Assembly (NCBI RefSeq): GCF_014698145.1
Contig: NZ_JACJSM010000017.1
Coordinates: forward strand, 62,001 to 126,000
Reading direction: 5' to 3'
From: Oscillatoria sp. FACHB-1406
GTDB taxonomy: Bacteria > Cyanobacteriota > Cyanobacteriia > Cyanobacteriales > Spirulinaceae
DNA: 64,000 nt
Shown here: piece after piece, positions 18,475 through 28,558 of the stretch
Layout: each line of letters starts with the position of its first letter
Numbering within the stretch: position 1 is the stretch's first letter
The notes under the pieces: model-generated
What the model was told of the DNA's origin: nothing
The model's database searches: none
The model's input: only the letters and a program-made list of their open reading frames with translations
Translations under genes and position numbers: made by a program

Positions 18475-18789
18475 CTATTCTTGATGAACTTGAATGCGAT
18501 CGCCAATTTCTTCATCCTCCGACAATCGAGCCAATAAACTCACGGGTTGATGCAAGCTAATTAGCTGCGCGAGCGTTTTTTTCAACTGGGTACGCGCCAC
18601 GATCGCGTCGATAAATCCATGTTGCAACAAATACTCCGAAGTTTGGAAATCGTCCGGCAACTTCTCGCGCAACGTCTGTTCGATCGCGCGCCGTCCGGCA
18701 AACGCGATCGTTGCCTTCGGTTCTGCCAAAATCATATCTCCCAACATCGCAAAACTCGCGGTTACGCCGCCCGCTGTCGGATGCGTCAG
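18475..18789 (-). pseudogene. accD 3' fragment (last 104 codons plus stop)
   Basis: On the minus strand this encodes the last 104 residues of the acetyl-CoA carboxylase beta subunit, ending [11 protein letters not shown] exactly as in the intact gene at 21242. It has no start of its own; homology ends abruptly at 18789. The few differences from the intact copy include RRAIEQT for RRVIEQT. The intact copy has the residue I expect in the family, so this copy is probably the drifting one. It cannot make an active enzyme because the zinc ribbon and most of the carboxyltransferase fold are missing. Confidence 0.92.
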
Positions 18790-18801
18790 TTAGGATGTTC
18801 G

Positions 18802-18825
18802 GTAGGCTGGGCAATCCCCACCAGC
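18802..18825 (+). repeat. Degenerate family-2 repeat at the duplication edge
   Basis: GTAGGCTGGGCA followed by ATCCCCACCAGC matches the family-2 consensus with a few changes. It begins 13 bp from the point where the accD homology breaks off, so it marks the junction of the duplicated segment. Confidence 0.5.
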
Positions 18826-18944
18826 TAAGACGTTGGCGCGCTTAGAAACAGACATTCATGTTTCAAGTAGTGCTACATTTGAGAAGGTCGCAGAGAATTA
18901 ATTATTAAAAATTGCGATCGACACAAAACTCATCAGTTAGAGAG

Positions 18945-21164
18945 ATGGAGCAAGAAGCAATTATTCTTAATTCTAACCCAGAGCATTTAACTGAACTGGC
19001 GAGCCAAAGTGAAGAACTCGCTCGTCTTGTCGCCCAAAATCCTCATGCACCTTCCGAGTTACTGGAAAAACTCAGCCAAAGCAAGGATCGATTGACGCGG
19101 GAAGCCGTAACGGGAAATCCCAATACTGCAACCGAAGTTTTGTTTGAGCTAGGAAAAGAATTTCCCGAACAATTGTTGGAGAACCCCGCTTTTCCTTTAC
19201 TGAGTTTAAAGCATCCAAATTTCTTGGAAAGAATGCCCTCGCAGACGCTCTATCGGCTGCTAGATGCGACTCGTGGCAAAGAAGCGTTATTGGAATCGCT
19301 TTGCAATCATCCCTCCTTCTCAGTTCGCCATGTAGGTGGTCACTTTTTGTTTCATAACCACTTCGAGCGCGAGTGGTTGGAGCGTTTCGTTGAGAGTCCC
19401 TATCAAGATATTCGCGCCGCGATCGCGTCAAAGCGCAGCACGCCCATTTCAGTTTTAGAGAAGCTCTCGAAGGATAGCGATTCCGCCGTCCGCGCCGCGA
19501 TCGCGTCAAACCGCAGCACGCCCATTTCAGTTTTAGAGAAGCTCTTGAAGGATAGCGATTCTGAAGTCCGCGCCGCGATCGCGTCAAACCGCAGCACGCC
19601 CATTTCAGTGTTCGAGAAGCTCTTGGAGGATAGCGATTCCTCCGTCCGCGTCGCGATCGCAGCAAACCACCACACGCCCATTTCAGTGTTCGAGAAGCTC
19701 TTGAAGAATAGCGATTCCTCCGTCCGCGTCAAGATCGCGATCGCAGCAAACGGCCACGGGCCCATTTCAGTGTTCGAGAAGCTCTCGGAGGATAGCGATT
19801 CTAAAGTCCGCGCCGCGATCGCAGCAAACGGCCACGGGCCCATTTCAGTGTTCGAGAAGCTCTTGGAGGATAGCGATTCTGAAGTCCGCATCGCGCTCGC
19901 AGCAAACTACCACACGCCTATTTCAGTGTTAGAGAAGCTCTTGGAGGATAGCGATTCCTCCGTCCGCGTCAAGGTTGCCGAGAATCCCCGTACGCCCATT
20001 TCAGTTTTAGAGAAGCTCTCGAACCCAGAACATTTAACCGAACTGGCAAGCCAAAGCGAACAACTCTCTCGTCTTGTCGCCAAAAATCCTCATGCACCTT
20101 CCGGGTTACTGGAAAAACTCAGCCAAAGCAAGGATCGATTGACGCGGGAAGCTGTAACGGGAAATCCCAATACTGCAACCGAAGTTTTGTTTGAGCTAGG
20201 AAAAGAATTTCCCGAACAATTGTTGGAGAACCCCGTTTTTCCTTTGTTGAGTTTAGAGCATCCAAATTTCTTAGAAATAATGCCCTCGCAGACGCGCTAT
20301 CGGCTGCTAAATTCGACTCGTGGCAAAGAAGCGTTATTGGAATTGTTTTGCAATCATCCCTCTTCATCAGTTCGCCGTGTAGGTTGTGACTGTTTGAGGC
20401 GTATTTACTACGAGCACGAGTGGTTGGAGCGTTTCGTTGAGAGTCCCTATGAAGATATTCGCACCGCGATCGCAGCAAACCACCGCACGCCCATTCCAGT
20501 GTTAGAGAAGCTCTCGAAGGATAGCAATTCCTTTGTCCGCGCCGAGGTTGCCAGCAATCCCACTACGCCAGTTTCGATTTTGGCAGAATTAATCTATGAC
20601 TCCAATTCGGGCATACGCGAACGTATAGTAAAAGACAAACGACTGCCTGCATCGATTCTCGAAGAATTCTGCCGTTCTACAGTACTGGCGGAAGAATCAG
20701 TCCATTTTCGCCTTAGCGTTGCCCGTCGCGTTCAATCTGCCGCTACGCTCGAATTGTTGGGAAAGGATTGCCATTCTGAAGTCCGTAAAGCCGTTGCTAA
20801 AAACCAGAACACGCCCGTGTCCGTCCTGGAATTGTTAGCGAACCATGACTTCCCTGAAGTCCGTAGAGCCGTTGCTAAAAACCCGACCACGCCTGTAGAA
20901 ATCTTACATCGTTTAGCAAGCGATCGCGTCATTAACGTGCGGACGGCAGTGGCTCGAAATCCCAGTACGGCGAGGGAAACATTGGAGATATTAGCGTGCG
21001 ATTCTAGACAGCAAGTTCGGACTGCCCTAGCCAAAAATCCGAGTCTCGAACTCTTAATACTAGAGATGTTAGCAGGAGACGAGATCGCAACAGTTCGCCA
21101 ATCTGCCATAAAAAAGTTAAGCCAGCGCATGGGAACTTTGTTCTACGATTTATACTGTAGTTAA
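18945..21164 (+). CDS. Leucine-rich-variant/HEAT-like repeat protein, 26-residue period
   Basis: The 739-residue product is built from alpha-helical repeats with a 26-residue period, following VRxAVAxNPxTPxxVLExLxxD. This resembles the leucine-rich-variant (LRV) pattern, although classical LRV units are nearer 24. About eight near-identical units lie at 19413-20020 (78-bp DNA period), and more diverged ones form the C-terminus. A module of about 160 residues beginning NPEHLTELASQSE occurs twice (DNA at about 18979 and 20026). ATG 18945 is chosen over TTG 18912. The fold suggests a binding scaffold; no partner is known. It lies inside the accD direct repeat, so it may have arrived with that rearrangement. 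Confidence 0.8.
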   Translation: MEQEAIILNSNPEHLTELASQSEELARLVAQNPHAPSELLEKLSQSKDRLTREAVTGNPNTATEVLFELGKEFPEQLLENPAFPLLSLKHPNFLERMPSQTLYRLLDATRGKEALLESLCNHPSFSVRHVGGHFLFHNHFEREWLERFVESPYQDIRAAIASKRSTPISVLEKLSKDSDSAVRAAIASNRSTPISVLEKLLKDSDSEVRAAIASNRSTPISVFEKLLEDSDSSVRVAIAANHHTPISVFEKLLKNSDSSVRVKIAIAANGHGPISVFEKLSEDSDSKVRAAIAANGHGPISVFEKLLEDSDSEVRIALAANYHTPISVLEKLLEDSDSSVRVKVAENPRTPISVLEKLSNPEHLTELASQSEQLSRLVAKNPHAPSGLLEKLSQSKDRLTREAVTGNPNTATEVLFELGKEFPEQLLENPVFPLLSLEHPNFLEIMPSQTRYRLLNSTRGKEALLELFCNHPSSSVRRVGCDCLRRIYYEHEWLERFVESPYEDIRTAIAANHRTPIPVLEKLSKDSNSFVRAEVASNPTTPVSILAELIYDSNSGIRERIVKDKRLPASILEEFCRSTVLAEESVHFRLSVARRVQSAATLELLGKDCHSEVRKAVAKNQNTPVSVLELLANHDFPEVRRAVAKNPTTPVEILHRLASDRVINVRTAVARNPSTARETLEILACDSRQQVRTALAKNPSLELLILEMLAGDEIATVRQSAIKKLSQRMGTLFYDLYCS

Positions 21165-21174
21165 TTCTAAAACC

Positions 21175-21556
21175 GCTTTGAGAGCCAAACGCTAAATGCT
21201 TGCAGGGACGTTCAATTGAACGTCCCTACGCTCGTATTCGGCTATTCTTGATGAACTTGAATGCGATCGCCAATTTCTTCATCCTCCGACAATCGAGCCA
21301 GTAAACTCACGGGTTGATGCAAGCTAATTAGCTGCGCGAGCGTTTTTTTCAACTGGGTACGCGCCACGATCGCGTCGATAAATCCATGTTGCAACAAATA
21401 CTCCGAAGTTTGGAAATCGTCCGGCAACTTCTCGCGCAACGTCTGTTCGATCACGCGCCGTCCGGCAAACGCGATCGTTGCCTTCGGTTCTGCCAAAATC
21501 ATATCTCCCAACATCGCAAAACTCGCGGTTACGCCGCCCGCTGTCGGATGCGTCAG
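21175..21556. repeat. Right copy of the roughly 383-bp direct repeat (within intact accD)
   Basis: This is the partner of 18407-18789. It contains the 3' end of intact accD, its spacer and family-1 palindrome copy e. Recombination between the two copies would remove about 2.77 kb, including the repeat-protein gene, and leave one intact accD beside the hybrid kinase gene. Confidence 0.9.
21202..21229. repeat. Palindromic repeat, family 1, copy e
   Basis: GCAGGGACGTT, CAATTG and AACGTCCCTAC form a near-perfect 28-bp palindrome, 38 bp after the repeat-protein stop and 12 bp beyond the accD stop on the other strand. Confidence 0.85.
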
Positions 21557-22165
21557 CACCGGAATATAAAGGAACTTCGCTTGGCGATGGCGTTCTAACG
21601 CGCCGGAAATCTTCGCCATCTGCATCAAACTCAACATCCCTTCCTGCATCCGCGCCCCGCCAGATGCACATAAAATAATAACTGTCAAGCCCTCTTGCGT
21701 TCCGTATTCGATCGCGCGGCACAACTTCTCGCCAACCACCGATCCCATACTGCCACCCATAAAGCGAAAATCCATTACGCCCAATACCACTGGGAAACCA
21801 TCCAGCAGTCCCGTTCCCGTTTGTACGGCATCGGTCAATCCGGTTTTATCTTGATATTCCCGCAAGCGATCGGCGTAGGGTTTGCGATCCTTAAACTTGA
21901 GCGGATCGATGGGGCTAACCTCTTCATTCAGCGGCTTCCAGGTTTTCGGATCGATTAACTGACGAATGCGCTCGTTGCTATCAACCGGCATATGATGGCC
22001 GCATTCGAGGCAAACCATCTGATTGGCTTGCAAGTCTTTGGTATAAGCGAGAACGCCGCACGCTTCGCACTTCGTCCACAAGCCATCGGCAATTTCCCGT
22101 TCCTGGGGCGACTCGGCACGAGGTTCCGATTTTCGACGATGAGCAAACCAATCAAACAGCGACAT
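21242..22165 (-). CDS. accD: Acetyl-CoA carboxylase carboxyltransferase beta subunit AccD
   Basis: AccD pairs with AccA to transfer the carboxyl group from biotin to acetyl-CoA, making malonyl-CoA, the first committed step of fatty-acid synthesis. From ATG 22165 (MSLFDWF, the typical start) the product has 307 residues. The N-terminal zinc ribbon uses Cys33, Cys36, Cys52 and Cys55. The crotonase-like fold shows [22 protein letters not shown], the [13 protein letters not shown] segment and [18 protein letters not shown] 9-bp longer start (22174) is possible. The last 104 codons plus stop are duplicated at 18475-18789. Confidence 0.95.
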   Translation of the reverse strand: MSLFDWFAHRRKSEPRAESPQEREIADGLWTKCEACGVLAYTKDLQANQMVCLECGHHMPVDSNERIRQLIDPKTWKPLNEEVSPIDPLKFKDRKPYADRLREYQDKTGLTDAVQTGTGLLDGFPVVLGVMDFRFMGGSMGSVVGEKLCRAIEYGTQEGLTVIILCASGGARMQEGMLSLMQMAKISGALERHRQAKFLYIPVLTHPTAGGVTASFAMLGDMILAEPKATIAFAGRRVIEQTLREKLPDDFQTSEYLLQHGFIDAIVARTQLKKTLAQLISLHQPVSLLARLSEDEEIGDRIQVHQE

Positions 22166-22274
22166 ACGATTCATATCAATATCCGAGCTAACAAGCTTCC
22201 CTGCGATTCTTCCTTCCCCTTATTGTCCCCCCCAAGCGGACTTAACAGCAAGCCGACCGTGCCACATCGCTGCG

Positions 22275-23171
22275 TTAGGGCTTTCCCCGCGTCACTTCCA
22301 GGTAAATATGCTCTAAGCGCACGGGCTGGCGGGAAATCGAATCGAGAGGAATTCCTTCAAAATAGCTCAAAATCTCGCTTAATTCTAAGGGTTTTGGCAA
22401 CCAAAAGGCTAAATCGCTGCTGTAATAGCGATGGGGAAAGCCGAGTTCTTCGGCCCGCGCGATCGCGCCCGCTTCGTCCGGCGTTTTCACGATCGCAATC
22501 TCCCGCGCCTTTACATATTTTTGTAATTCTGTCAAGCTTCCTTCTGCTAAAATGCGCCCTTCTTTTAAAATGCCAATCTTCTGACAGAGGCGTTCGGCTT
22601 CATCCAAAAGATGCGTTGTTAGCAAAACCGTAATTCCCTGCCCTTGCAAGCGGCGAATCAATTCCCAAACCTCGTAACGCGCCTCGATATCCAATCCCGT
22701 CGTCGGTTCGTCGAGGATGACGAAGGGCGGATTGTGAACCAACGCGATCGCAATGTTCAAGCGGCGCTGCATTCCCCCGCTTAGGGTTTCTACAATACTA
22801 CCGGCGCGATCGCTCAAATTCACCGCCGCCAAACTTCCTGCTACCGCCTCTCGCAACTTCCGTCCTTTTAACCCGTAAATTTTGGCAAAAAAAGTCAGAT
22901 TTTCCTGGCAGGACAAGCTTTTATAGAGAAGATTTTCTTGAGGAGCGATGCCAATCCGAGATTTGGTTTTCTCCGAAACCGGAATCCCGTCGATAGAAAT
23001 CTTACCGCTGTCTGGCTCCAGTAGATGACAGAGAATATTAATCGTCGTCGTTTTTCCCGCCCCGTTTGCACCCAACAACCCATAAATTTGTCCGGGAGGA
23101 ACGTACAGCGTCAGTCCTTGAAGAACTCGACGCTGACCGTAAGATTTTTGGAGATTCTCAATCGAGAGCAT
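22275..23171 (-). CDS. ABC transporter ATP-binding protein (ABC-2/CcmA type)
   Basis: The 298-residue product has the full ATPase signature set: Walker A GANGAGKTT (about residues 34-42), the LSGGMQRR signature (about 134-141), Walker B VILDEPTTGLD (about 156-166), and the switch His in LLTTHLLDEAE. The extra C-terminal region of about 80 residues is typical of ATPases that energise ABC-2 membrane exporters of drugs, polysaccharides or lipids. No permease gene lies beside it; the ABC-2 permease at 60412 is far away. The substrate cannot be named. Confidence 0.9.
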   Translation of the reverse strand: MLSIENLQKSYGQRRVLQGLTLYVPPGQIYGLLGANGAGKTTTINILCHLLEPDSGKISIDGIPVSEKTKSRIGIAPQENLLYKSLSCQENLTFFAKIYGLKGRKLREAVAGSLAAVNLSDRAGSIVETLSGGMQRRLNIAIALVHNPPFVILDEPTTGLDIEARYEVWELIRRLQGQGITVLLTTHLLDEAERLCQKIGILKEGRILAEGSLTELQKYVKAREIAIVKTPDEAGAIARAEELGFPHRYYSSDLAFWLPKPLELSEILSYFEGIPLDSISRQPVRLEHIYLEVTRGKP

Positions 23172-23248
23172 TGAATTGCGGCTACTAGAGGCAAAGTTCC
23201 CGGAAGATGCTAGCGCATTATACCTGAATACCTTCGGGAGCGATCGCG

Positions 23249-26200
23249 CTAACTTTCCCTAGTACCTTCCTCCCCATCATTTTGCATCGGGATTTCAATC
23301 TCAAAAGTCGTTCCCTCACCGGGAACAGACTTACAGCGCAAGTTACCGCGATGTTTTTCAACAATAATTTGATAACTGATTGCCAAACCTAATCCCGTCC
23401 CTTTGCCTAAAGGCTTAGTCGTAAAAAATGGGTCAAAAATTGAATTGATAACAGCAAGCGGCATCCCTTGTCCGTTATCTGAAATTTTGATAACCGCGCG
23501 CGAATCCTGCGTTGAATCTCCCAAAGCGACGGCAGTACGAATAACAATCTTTCCAGCAACGCGGCGTTCTTCGATCGCGTCAATCGCGTTACTGAGAATA
23601 TTCATGAACACTTGATTGAGTTGACCGGCATAACATTCAATCTGGGGCAGATCGCCGTACTTTTTAACAATTTCGATCGGCAGTTTATTCTCTTTTGCTT
23701 TTAAGCGATGCTGCAAAATCAGTAGGGTACTATCAATTCCCTCATGAATATCGACCGGTTTGCGTTCGGCTTCATCGAGGCGAGAGAAGTTCCGGAGCGA
23801 AAGAACTAATTGACGGATGCGCTCGGCCCCCATTTTGAGCGAGGCTAAAATTTTGGGTAAATCTTCGAGCAAAAAGTCAATTTCTAGTTCTTCTTCTCGT
23901 TCGACAAGTTCGGGGGTCGAACGGGCATAAAGCGAACGATAAAATTGCAGCAAATCTAATAAGCTCTCCGCATACTCTTCGAGATAAGTCAAGTTTCCAT
24001 AAATAAAATTAACGGGATTATTGATTTCGTGAGCGACTCCAGCAACTAATTGTCCGAGACTCGACATTTTCTCAGTCTGAATCAGTTGAGTTTGAGTTTT
24101 TTGTAAGTCGGAAAGCGCGCGGGCGAGTTCTTCAGTTTGCTTCTGAGTTTGAGCGAGCAGAAATCCCTGTTGGAGTGCTACGCTTAAATGAGTGGCAATT
24201 TGCTGGACAAAATCGACTTCTGAAGGATGCCAAGTGCGGATTCTTTGGCATTGATGAACGCAGAGTAGCCCCCAGAGTTGTTCGCCTTTGGAGAGGGGAA
24301 CGACGAGGTGAGCGCGAATCTGAAATTTTTGTAAAAATTCTCGATGACAGTCGCTTAAATTGCTTTCTGCGAGGTTGGAAACCAGGTGCATTCTGCCGCG
24401 TTCGTAGTCGTGGCGGAAGTCTTCGCCAAAGCAGCGATCGCAAACTTTTTGCCCGACTAGCAAGTCCAATCCGACTTTAGTATCCTCAGCAATAAACTCG
24501 CCTTCGGTATAGTTCGAGTCGGGGGCAAACCGAAAAATCGCCGCGCGATCGGCGTGGAGAAGCTGACGAACTTCAGTGGTAGCGGTTTGAAAAATAGCAT
24601 TGAGTTCGAGAGATTCGCGAATTTTGGTGATGACGCGAAATAAAGTTCGCTGCTGTTCGGCAATGCGTTCTAGCTCGAAAGCTCGTTTGGTGGCGAGAGT
24701 CGCGGCAATGTTACTTTCGCGGTAGAGTTCGGCTTGGTTGATGGCGACCGCAACGCGATCGGCGAGTTGTTGGAGAAGCTTAATTTCGGCATCTTGCCAG
24801 ATGCGCGGTGCTTTGCATTCGTTGGCAACGAGCAATCCCCACAATTTTTCGCCGATGCGAATGGGGACAATGAGGGTAGCTTGAACCTGAATATTTTGTA
24901 AGAAGTGTCGATGGATGGGGGTTAAGTAGCGATCGCTGGAAACTTCATTACTGGCTTGAACGTGACCGTTGAGAAACTCTGCAATATCGCGATCGCTGAA
25001 GCGTTGGGGCGGACTATCGACCCCGAGAACCGAGCGCCATTTGCCTTTAACTTCCTCAACGATGGCTTCGAGTTCGTAATTCGGCGAAAATTTGTAGATC
25101 ACCATGCGATCGGCATCGAGTAAGTTACCGACTTCGCGGACAACTGCTTGCAAGGTTGCATCTAAATCCAGACTGCTGCGAATGCGCTCGCTAATCTGGC
25201 GCAGGACGCGGGAAAAATTCAAAGATTGTTGGAGTTGGGCGGTTCTCTCCCGAACGACTCGCTCCAAACTACCATTGAGGTCGTTAATTTGACGGTAGAG
25301 TTGATGTTGCTGGATGGCGATCGCGAACTGTCCGGCTAAAGCCGTCCCTAACTCGACTTCCTCTTGCGTCCAGTCGAGCGCTTGCCCTCGCTTATATTCG
25401 CGCCATACCTCAAAGGATTGACGGGGAAGCGTTTGCTTTTCGTTGGGGTCGAAGTAGCCCGCCCAGAGGGTTTCCGTCTCGATTTCGTCGCGGCAAATCG
25501 TCAAACTGCCTAAGAGTTGCTGTCGGTAGTACAGCGGAAAAATCAGCAATCCGCGAATGCGCGTCGAACCGAAGGCGGGGCTTAAAACGCGCAGCAGTGG
25601 GACTTTATAGAGGTTGGAAATCGCAATCGGTACGATTTGGCGATCGACGGAGGAGCTAGGGGTAGGATGAGCTAACATTCCTTCTGCTAAAAGTTGTTGC
25701 CAACTGGGATGCTCTTCAATCGTATGTCCGAAGCTGCGATCGCTAATCTTATCGGCATTGCCACAGGTGTAGATGTCGGCATTATCGCTTCCCTTAAACG
25801 CAGCCGCTAAGTAAAGCCTTCCTCCCGAACCTTGGAGTGCAATAACGGTTTCTGAGAGGGCGTGTTGGAGTTGAATCGTTTGCAACGAATGCAGGAAAGA
25901 AGAGACGCGATTAATCGTAGCTTGCTGCTGGGTTTGATGTCGCGCCTGTCGCAGGAGTTCGGCTTGGGAAATCGCACTGCTGGTTTGATCGGCAATCCAT
26001 TGCAAGATTTGCAGTTCGCTATCGTTCGGCGTTCTGACTTCGCTATGGTGAACGATTAATAAACCCCAGAGGCGTTCTGGAGCATCTGTTTCGAGCAGAT
26101 TTTTACTGATTTGTAAGGGTAAAACGACCGACGAACGCACGCCCATCGTTTTTAAATATTCTAGGTGGCAGGGATCGACTTGGCGCAATCCTTCAATTTC

Positions 26201-26581
26201 TGCATCGAAAATGTCGGATACCGTACCCGGACTCCAGACAATCGAACCGCGATCGACATCGACAATGGAACGGACTTTCGCTTTTAAGAAATTTTTGCGG
26301 GCGATCGCGGGAATGTCATCGGCAGGGAAGCGCAAGCCTTGGAGGGAGGGCAAGCGATTGGGAGCGAGCGATTCAGCAATGACTTCTCCGCTACCGTCGC
26401 CATCGAAGCGATATATTTTGACGCGATCGATCTTGAGGTAAGATCGGACTTCGAGCGCAACGGCCGCCAAAATTTCGGGCAATTCTAATGAATGATGAAT
26501 TCGCTTGGCGATATGTTGAATTAAAATAACTCGCTCGTTTTCTCCTGAAGTCTCAGTGGAGAGCGCTTGAGATTCGGTCAT
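23249..26581 (-). CDS. Four-GAF histidine kinase with phytochrome-like and DXCF cyanobacteriochrome GAF domains
   Basis: This soluble 1110-residue kinase has four GAF-like regions, then a coiled coil, HisKA and HATPase. GAF1 (about residues 30-205) has [11 protein letters not shown] and the chromophore-type Cys138-His139 in [11 protein letters not shown]2 (about 225-425) is divergent. GAF3 (about 460-615) has HRHFL, so no cysteine. GAF4 (about 650-805) has DRCF (Asp715, Cys717) and Cys745-His746 in DCHREFL, plus [10 protein letters not shown]. These are the two cysteines of DXCF cyanobacteriochromes. The kinase part has His851 in [27 protein letters not shown] and GTGLGLAIS. No receiver is attached. 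Bilin binding is inferred, not shown. Confidence 0.88.
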   Translation of the reverse strand: MTESQALSTETSGENERVILIQHIAKRIHHSLELPEILAAVALEVRSYLKIDRVKIYRFDGDGSGEVIAESLAPNRLPSLQGLRFPADDIPAIARKNFLKAKVRSIVDVDRGSIVWSPGTVSDIFDAEIEGLRQVDPCHLEYLKTMGVRSSVVLPLQISKNLLETDAPERLWGLLIVHHSEVRTPNDSELQILQWIADQTSSAISQAELLRQARHQTQQQATINRVSSFLHSLQTIQLQHALSETVIALQGSGGRLYLAAAFKGSDNADIYTCGNADKISDRSFGHTIEEHPSWQQLLAEGMLAHPTPSSSVDRQIVPIAISNLYKVPLLRVLSPAFGSTRIRGLLIFPLYYRQQLLGSLTICRDEIETETLWAGYFDPNEKQTLPRQSFEVWREYKRGQALDWTQEEVELGTALAGQFAIAIQQHQLYRQINDLNGSLERVVRERTAQLQQSLNFSRVLRQISERIRSSLDLDATLQAVVREVGNLLDADRMVIYKFSPNYELEAIVEEVKGKWRSVLGVDSPPQRFSDRDIAEFLNGHVQASNEVSSDRYLTPIHRHFLQNIQVQATLIVPIRIGEKLWGLLVANECKAPRIWQDAEIKLLQQLADRVAVAINQAELYRESNIAATLATKRAFELERIAEQQRTLFRVITKIRESLELNAIFQTATTEVRQLLHADRAAIFRFAPDSNYTEGEFIAEDTKVGLDLLVGQKVCDRCFGEDFRHDYERGRMHLVSNLAESNLSDCHREFLQKFQIRAHLVVPLSKGEQLWGLLCVHQCQRIRTWHPSEVDFVQQIATHLSVALQQGFLLAQTQKQTEELARALSDLQKTQTQLIQTEKMSSLGQLVAGVAHEINNPVNFIYGNLTYLEEYAESLLDLLQFYRSLYARSTPELVEREEELEIDFLLEDLPKILASLKMGAERIRQLVLSLRNFSRLDEAERKPVDIHEGIDSTLLILQHRLKAKENKLPIEIVKKYGDLPQIECYAGQLNQVFMNILSNAIDAIEERRVAGKIVIRTAVALGDSTQDSRAVIKISDNGQGMPLAVINSIFDPFFTTKPLGKGTGLGLAISYQIIVEKHRGNLRCKSVPGEGTTFEIEIPMQNDGEEGTRES

Positions 26582-27079
26582 TGGAGCTTAGGATGGACTT
26601 TAACCTTTATTCAATCTACATCGGTCAACTATCAACTTGTTTTTGAGATACTCCCGGGCTATTGAGTTTGAGCGTCCCGTACTGTCGTTGCTCGCCCTTC
26701 AATCGGGTTAACTTCAGACACCGCTCGATAACAACTGTCGATAGATGCAATAAATGCAATTTATTGAGACCGATTTAGAAATCGGTGGGAGAAAATCAAA
26801 AGTTAAATCGTTTTGTAGTAAGGCCTAGTATAGCCTTTTTGCGGTCGCGATGCGAATGAATGGGGCGAGGGGGAATCAGGAATTAGCAATTGTGAATGCT
26901 GAAACGGTGAGGGGAATTGAGAATTGTGAATGCTGAATGCTGAAACAATGAGGGGAAGTGGGGTTGACAGATTAGACAAATTGTGATGTCAGCAAAAAGT
27001 TGTGCCGTCCTCCTCGATTCGCAACCCCAGCGCGAAAGTGCGGGAATGGCAACGAGAAGGACGGAGTTTGAGCGGGGGC
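26582..27079. other. Gene-free stretch with short tandem repeats
   Basis: No supportable gene is seen in these 498 bp. At about 26876-26950 a phrase with AATTGTGAATGCTGAA occurs twice with a small variation, a simple repeat like those in other gaps of this window. CCGATTTAGAAATCGG near 26769-26784 forms a short hairpin. The promoter of the four-GAF kinase should lie in the first part. Confidence 0.6.
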
Positions 27080-27784
27080 TTACGGCGTGTCGGAGGGTTC
27101 GATGGGAGCGCTTTTCTCGAGCAGTTGCTGCTGGCGTTTCTTGCGATCGGCATTGAGAGAATCTTCAATCGCAGCTTGCACTTGAGCCATTTTTTCGAGA
27201 TTGCTGCGATAGAGTTCGATATCTTTTTGAATTTTATCGGCAGGCAATTTTAGCGTTTCGCTCAACTCTTGAAGGACGCGATCGCGCTGTTTTTCATCTT
27301 TTGCCCAATCGGCATTCGTTCCTTCGAGCAGGGAGTACAAACCGAGGGCAAATAAGCGACTGTACTTAAAGTTGGGGTTAAAGGCGATCGCTTTTAAGCC
27401 TTCGTAGAGCGCTCCAGCTTCGGGATTAGCTCCTAACTCATTGTTCCAAGCGACAATTTGTTCGAGCGATAAAGCCTTCCCTTGCGATCGCACCATTTCT
27501 GCATCTCGTCGGTACTGCTCCGGATCGCTTTCTACCGCGCGGCATAGCGCCTCAAAAATGGAAGATAAGTCCCGTTCCGGACGATATCCTTGCATGAAGC
27601 GATCGAACGACGTAACAACGCCCAGCGCGTAAATCGGGTCGTAACGAAAATTTACATTAACTGAAAGCAGGTGCATTTCAACCAGCAATTCTTCGACAAC
27701 TCGCCGGTAGATGGAGTTAATGGGGCGGGTGTGATGGGTGTAAAATTTCCGTTTGGTATCGGAGACAGTGCGAACTAAAGACAC
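27080..27784 (-). CDS. thf1: Thylakoid formation protein Thf1/Psb29
   Basis: Thf1 (Psb29) acts at the thylakoid membrane in photosystem II repair and in the stability of FtsH protease complexes. The 234-residue product carries the family's N-terminal core: TVSDTKRKFYTHHTRPINSI, VEELLVEMHLLSVN, the YDPIYALGVVTSFDRFMQGY segment, and later a coiled C-terminal helix (about residues 175-225) with many Lys, Gln and Glu. It is divergent from cpcT with a gap of about 158 bp that probably holds both promoters. Confidence 0.94.
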   Translation of the reverse strand: MSLVRTVSDTKRKFYTHHTRPINSIYRRVVEELLVEMHLLSVNVNFRYDPIYALGVVTSFDRFMQGYRPERDLSSIFEALCRAVESDPEQYRRDAEMVRSQGKALSLEQIVAWNNELGANPEAGALYEGLKAIAFNPNFKYSRLFALGLYSLLEGTNADWAKDEKQRDRVLQELSETLKLPADKIQKDIELYRSNLEKMAQVQAAIEDSLNADRKKRQQQLLEKSAPIEPSDTP

Positions 27785-27942
27785 AGATCGGCTCGTTTGA
27801 AGATACAGTAGTTTACATTTTCTCGCTTAATGGCCGCATTTGCCAAGCGATCGCGAACCTCTTCTTTTATCGTAAGGCTCAAAATTCAGGTTTTTACCGA
27901 AACTCACGTTGTCCATTGTCCATTATCAATTATCAATTATCC

Positions 27943-28542
27943 ATGTCCCTTTGCCCCGAACTCCTAACCCTCGGACGCTACTTTGCCGGAGAATTCACCA
28001 ACCGCGAACAAGCGATCGCCGAACCCGCCTGGTACGTTAATTTACGCCTATGGCAGCGTCCTACCCCCTTATTTGCTGACGATAGCCTCACTTTTTTTGT
28101 CGAACAAGCCAACGCCCTCTCCCCCGATAAACCCTATCGCCAGCGGTTGGTACGACTCCGACAACTCGAGCCAACGCCTGCCAAACTCCAAGTGGAATAT
28201 TATATGTTCAAAGATTTAGCGGCTGCTCGCTGCTTGGGACAAGACTCCGAGCGCCTTGCTCGTTTAACCTCAGAGGAAGTCGAGTTTTTACCGGGCTGTA
28301 CCCTCGCGCTCCACATCGAAGGATCGCCGAACGCGCCCCTCTATCGTACTGCCAGCAACCCGGAGCAAAAGTGTTGTTTCACCTACGAAGATAAAACCTA
28401 TCAAGTTTCCCTTGGATTTGAAGCGACTTCCGAGGAACTTCGCGTTTACGATAAAGGGATAGACCCCACAACCGGACAGGCGACTTGGGGGGCTTTGCTC
28501 GGGCCGTTCCGCTTTCAAAAACGTCAAGATTTTACAGGATAG
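27943..28542 (+). CDS. cpcT: Chromophore lyase CpcT/CpeT family
   Basis: CpcT-type lyases attach phycocyanobilin to Cys155 of phycobiliprotein beta subunits for the phycobilisome. The 199-residue product starts LTLGRYFAGEFTNREQAIAEPAWYVNLRLWQRP, typical of the family, and has QRLVRLR, a strand-rich barrel and GALLGPFRF near the C-terminus. ATG 27943 is chosen; the longer in-frame start at 27916 would translate a TTATCAATTATCAATTATC repeat. The family also contains CpeT-like members with other bilin targets, so the exact substrate is inferred. No phycobiliprotein gene is adjacent. Confidence 0.88.
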   Translation: MSLCPELLTLGRYFAGEFTNREQAIAEPAWYVNLRLWQRPTPLFADDSLTFFVEQANALSPDKPYRQRLVRLRQLEPTPAKLQVEYYMFKDLAAARCLGQDSERLARLTSEEVEFLPGCTLALHIEGSPNAPLYRTASNPEQKCCFTYEDKTYQVSLGFEATSEELRVYDKGIDPTTGQATWGALLGPFRFQKRQDFTG

Positions 28543-28558
28543 CTATTTTAAGGCTAAC

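Larger units (their letters stand above)
18407..18789. repeat. Left copy of a roughly 383-bp direct repeat (accD 3' end)
   Basis: From 18435 to 18789 this is collinear with 21202-21556 at a constant offset of 2,767 bp and differs at only a few bases. Weaker similarity extends left to 18407 (21175 in the other copy) with one single-base gap. The unit holds the accD 3' end, its downstream spacer and a family-1 palindrome. Together the two copies flank the 26-residue-repeat gene. Confidence 0.9.

Noticed and set aside
18790-18944. Integrase or transposase remnant at the accD duplication edge.
   Set aside because: The segment between the accD fragment and the repeat-protein gene contains only a degenerate family-2 repeat and AT-rich leader; no recombinase motif was seen.
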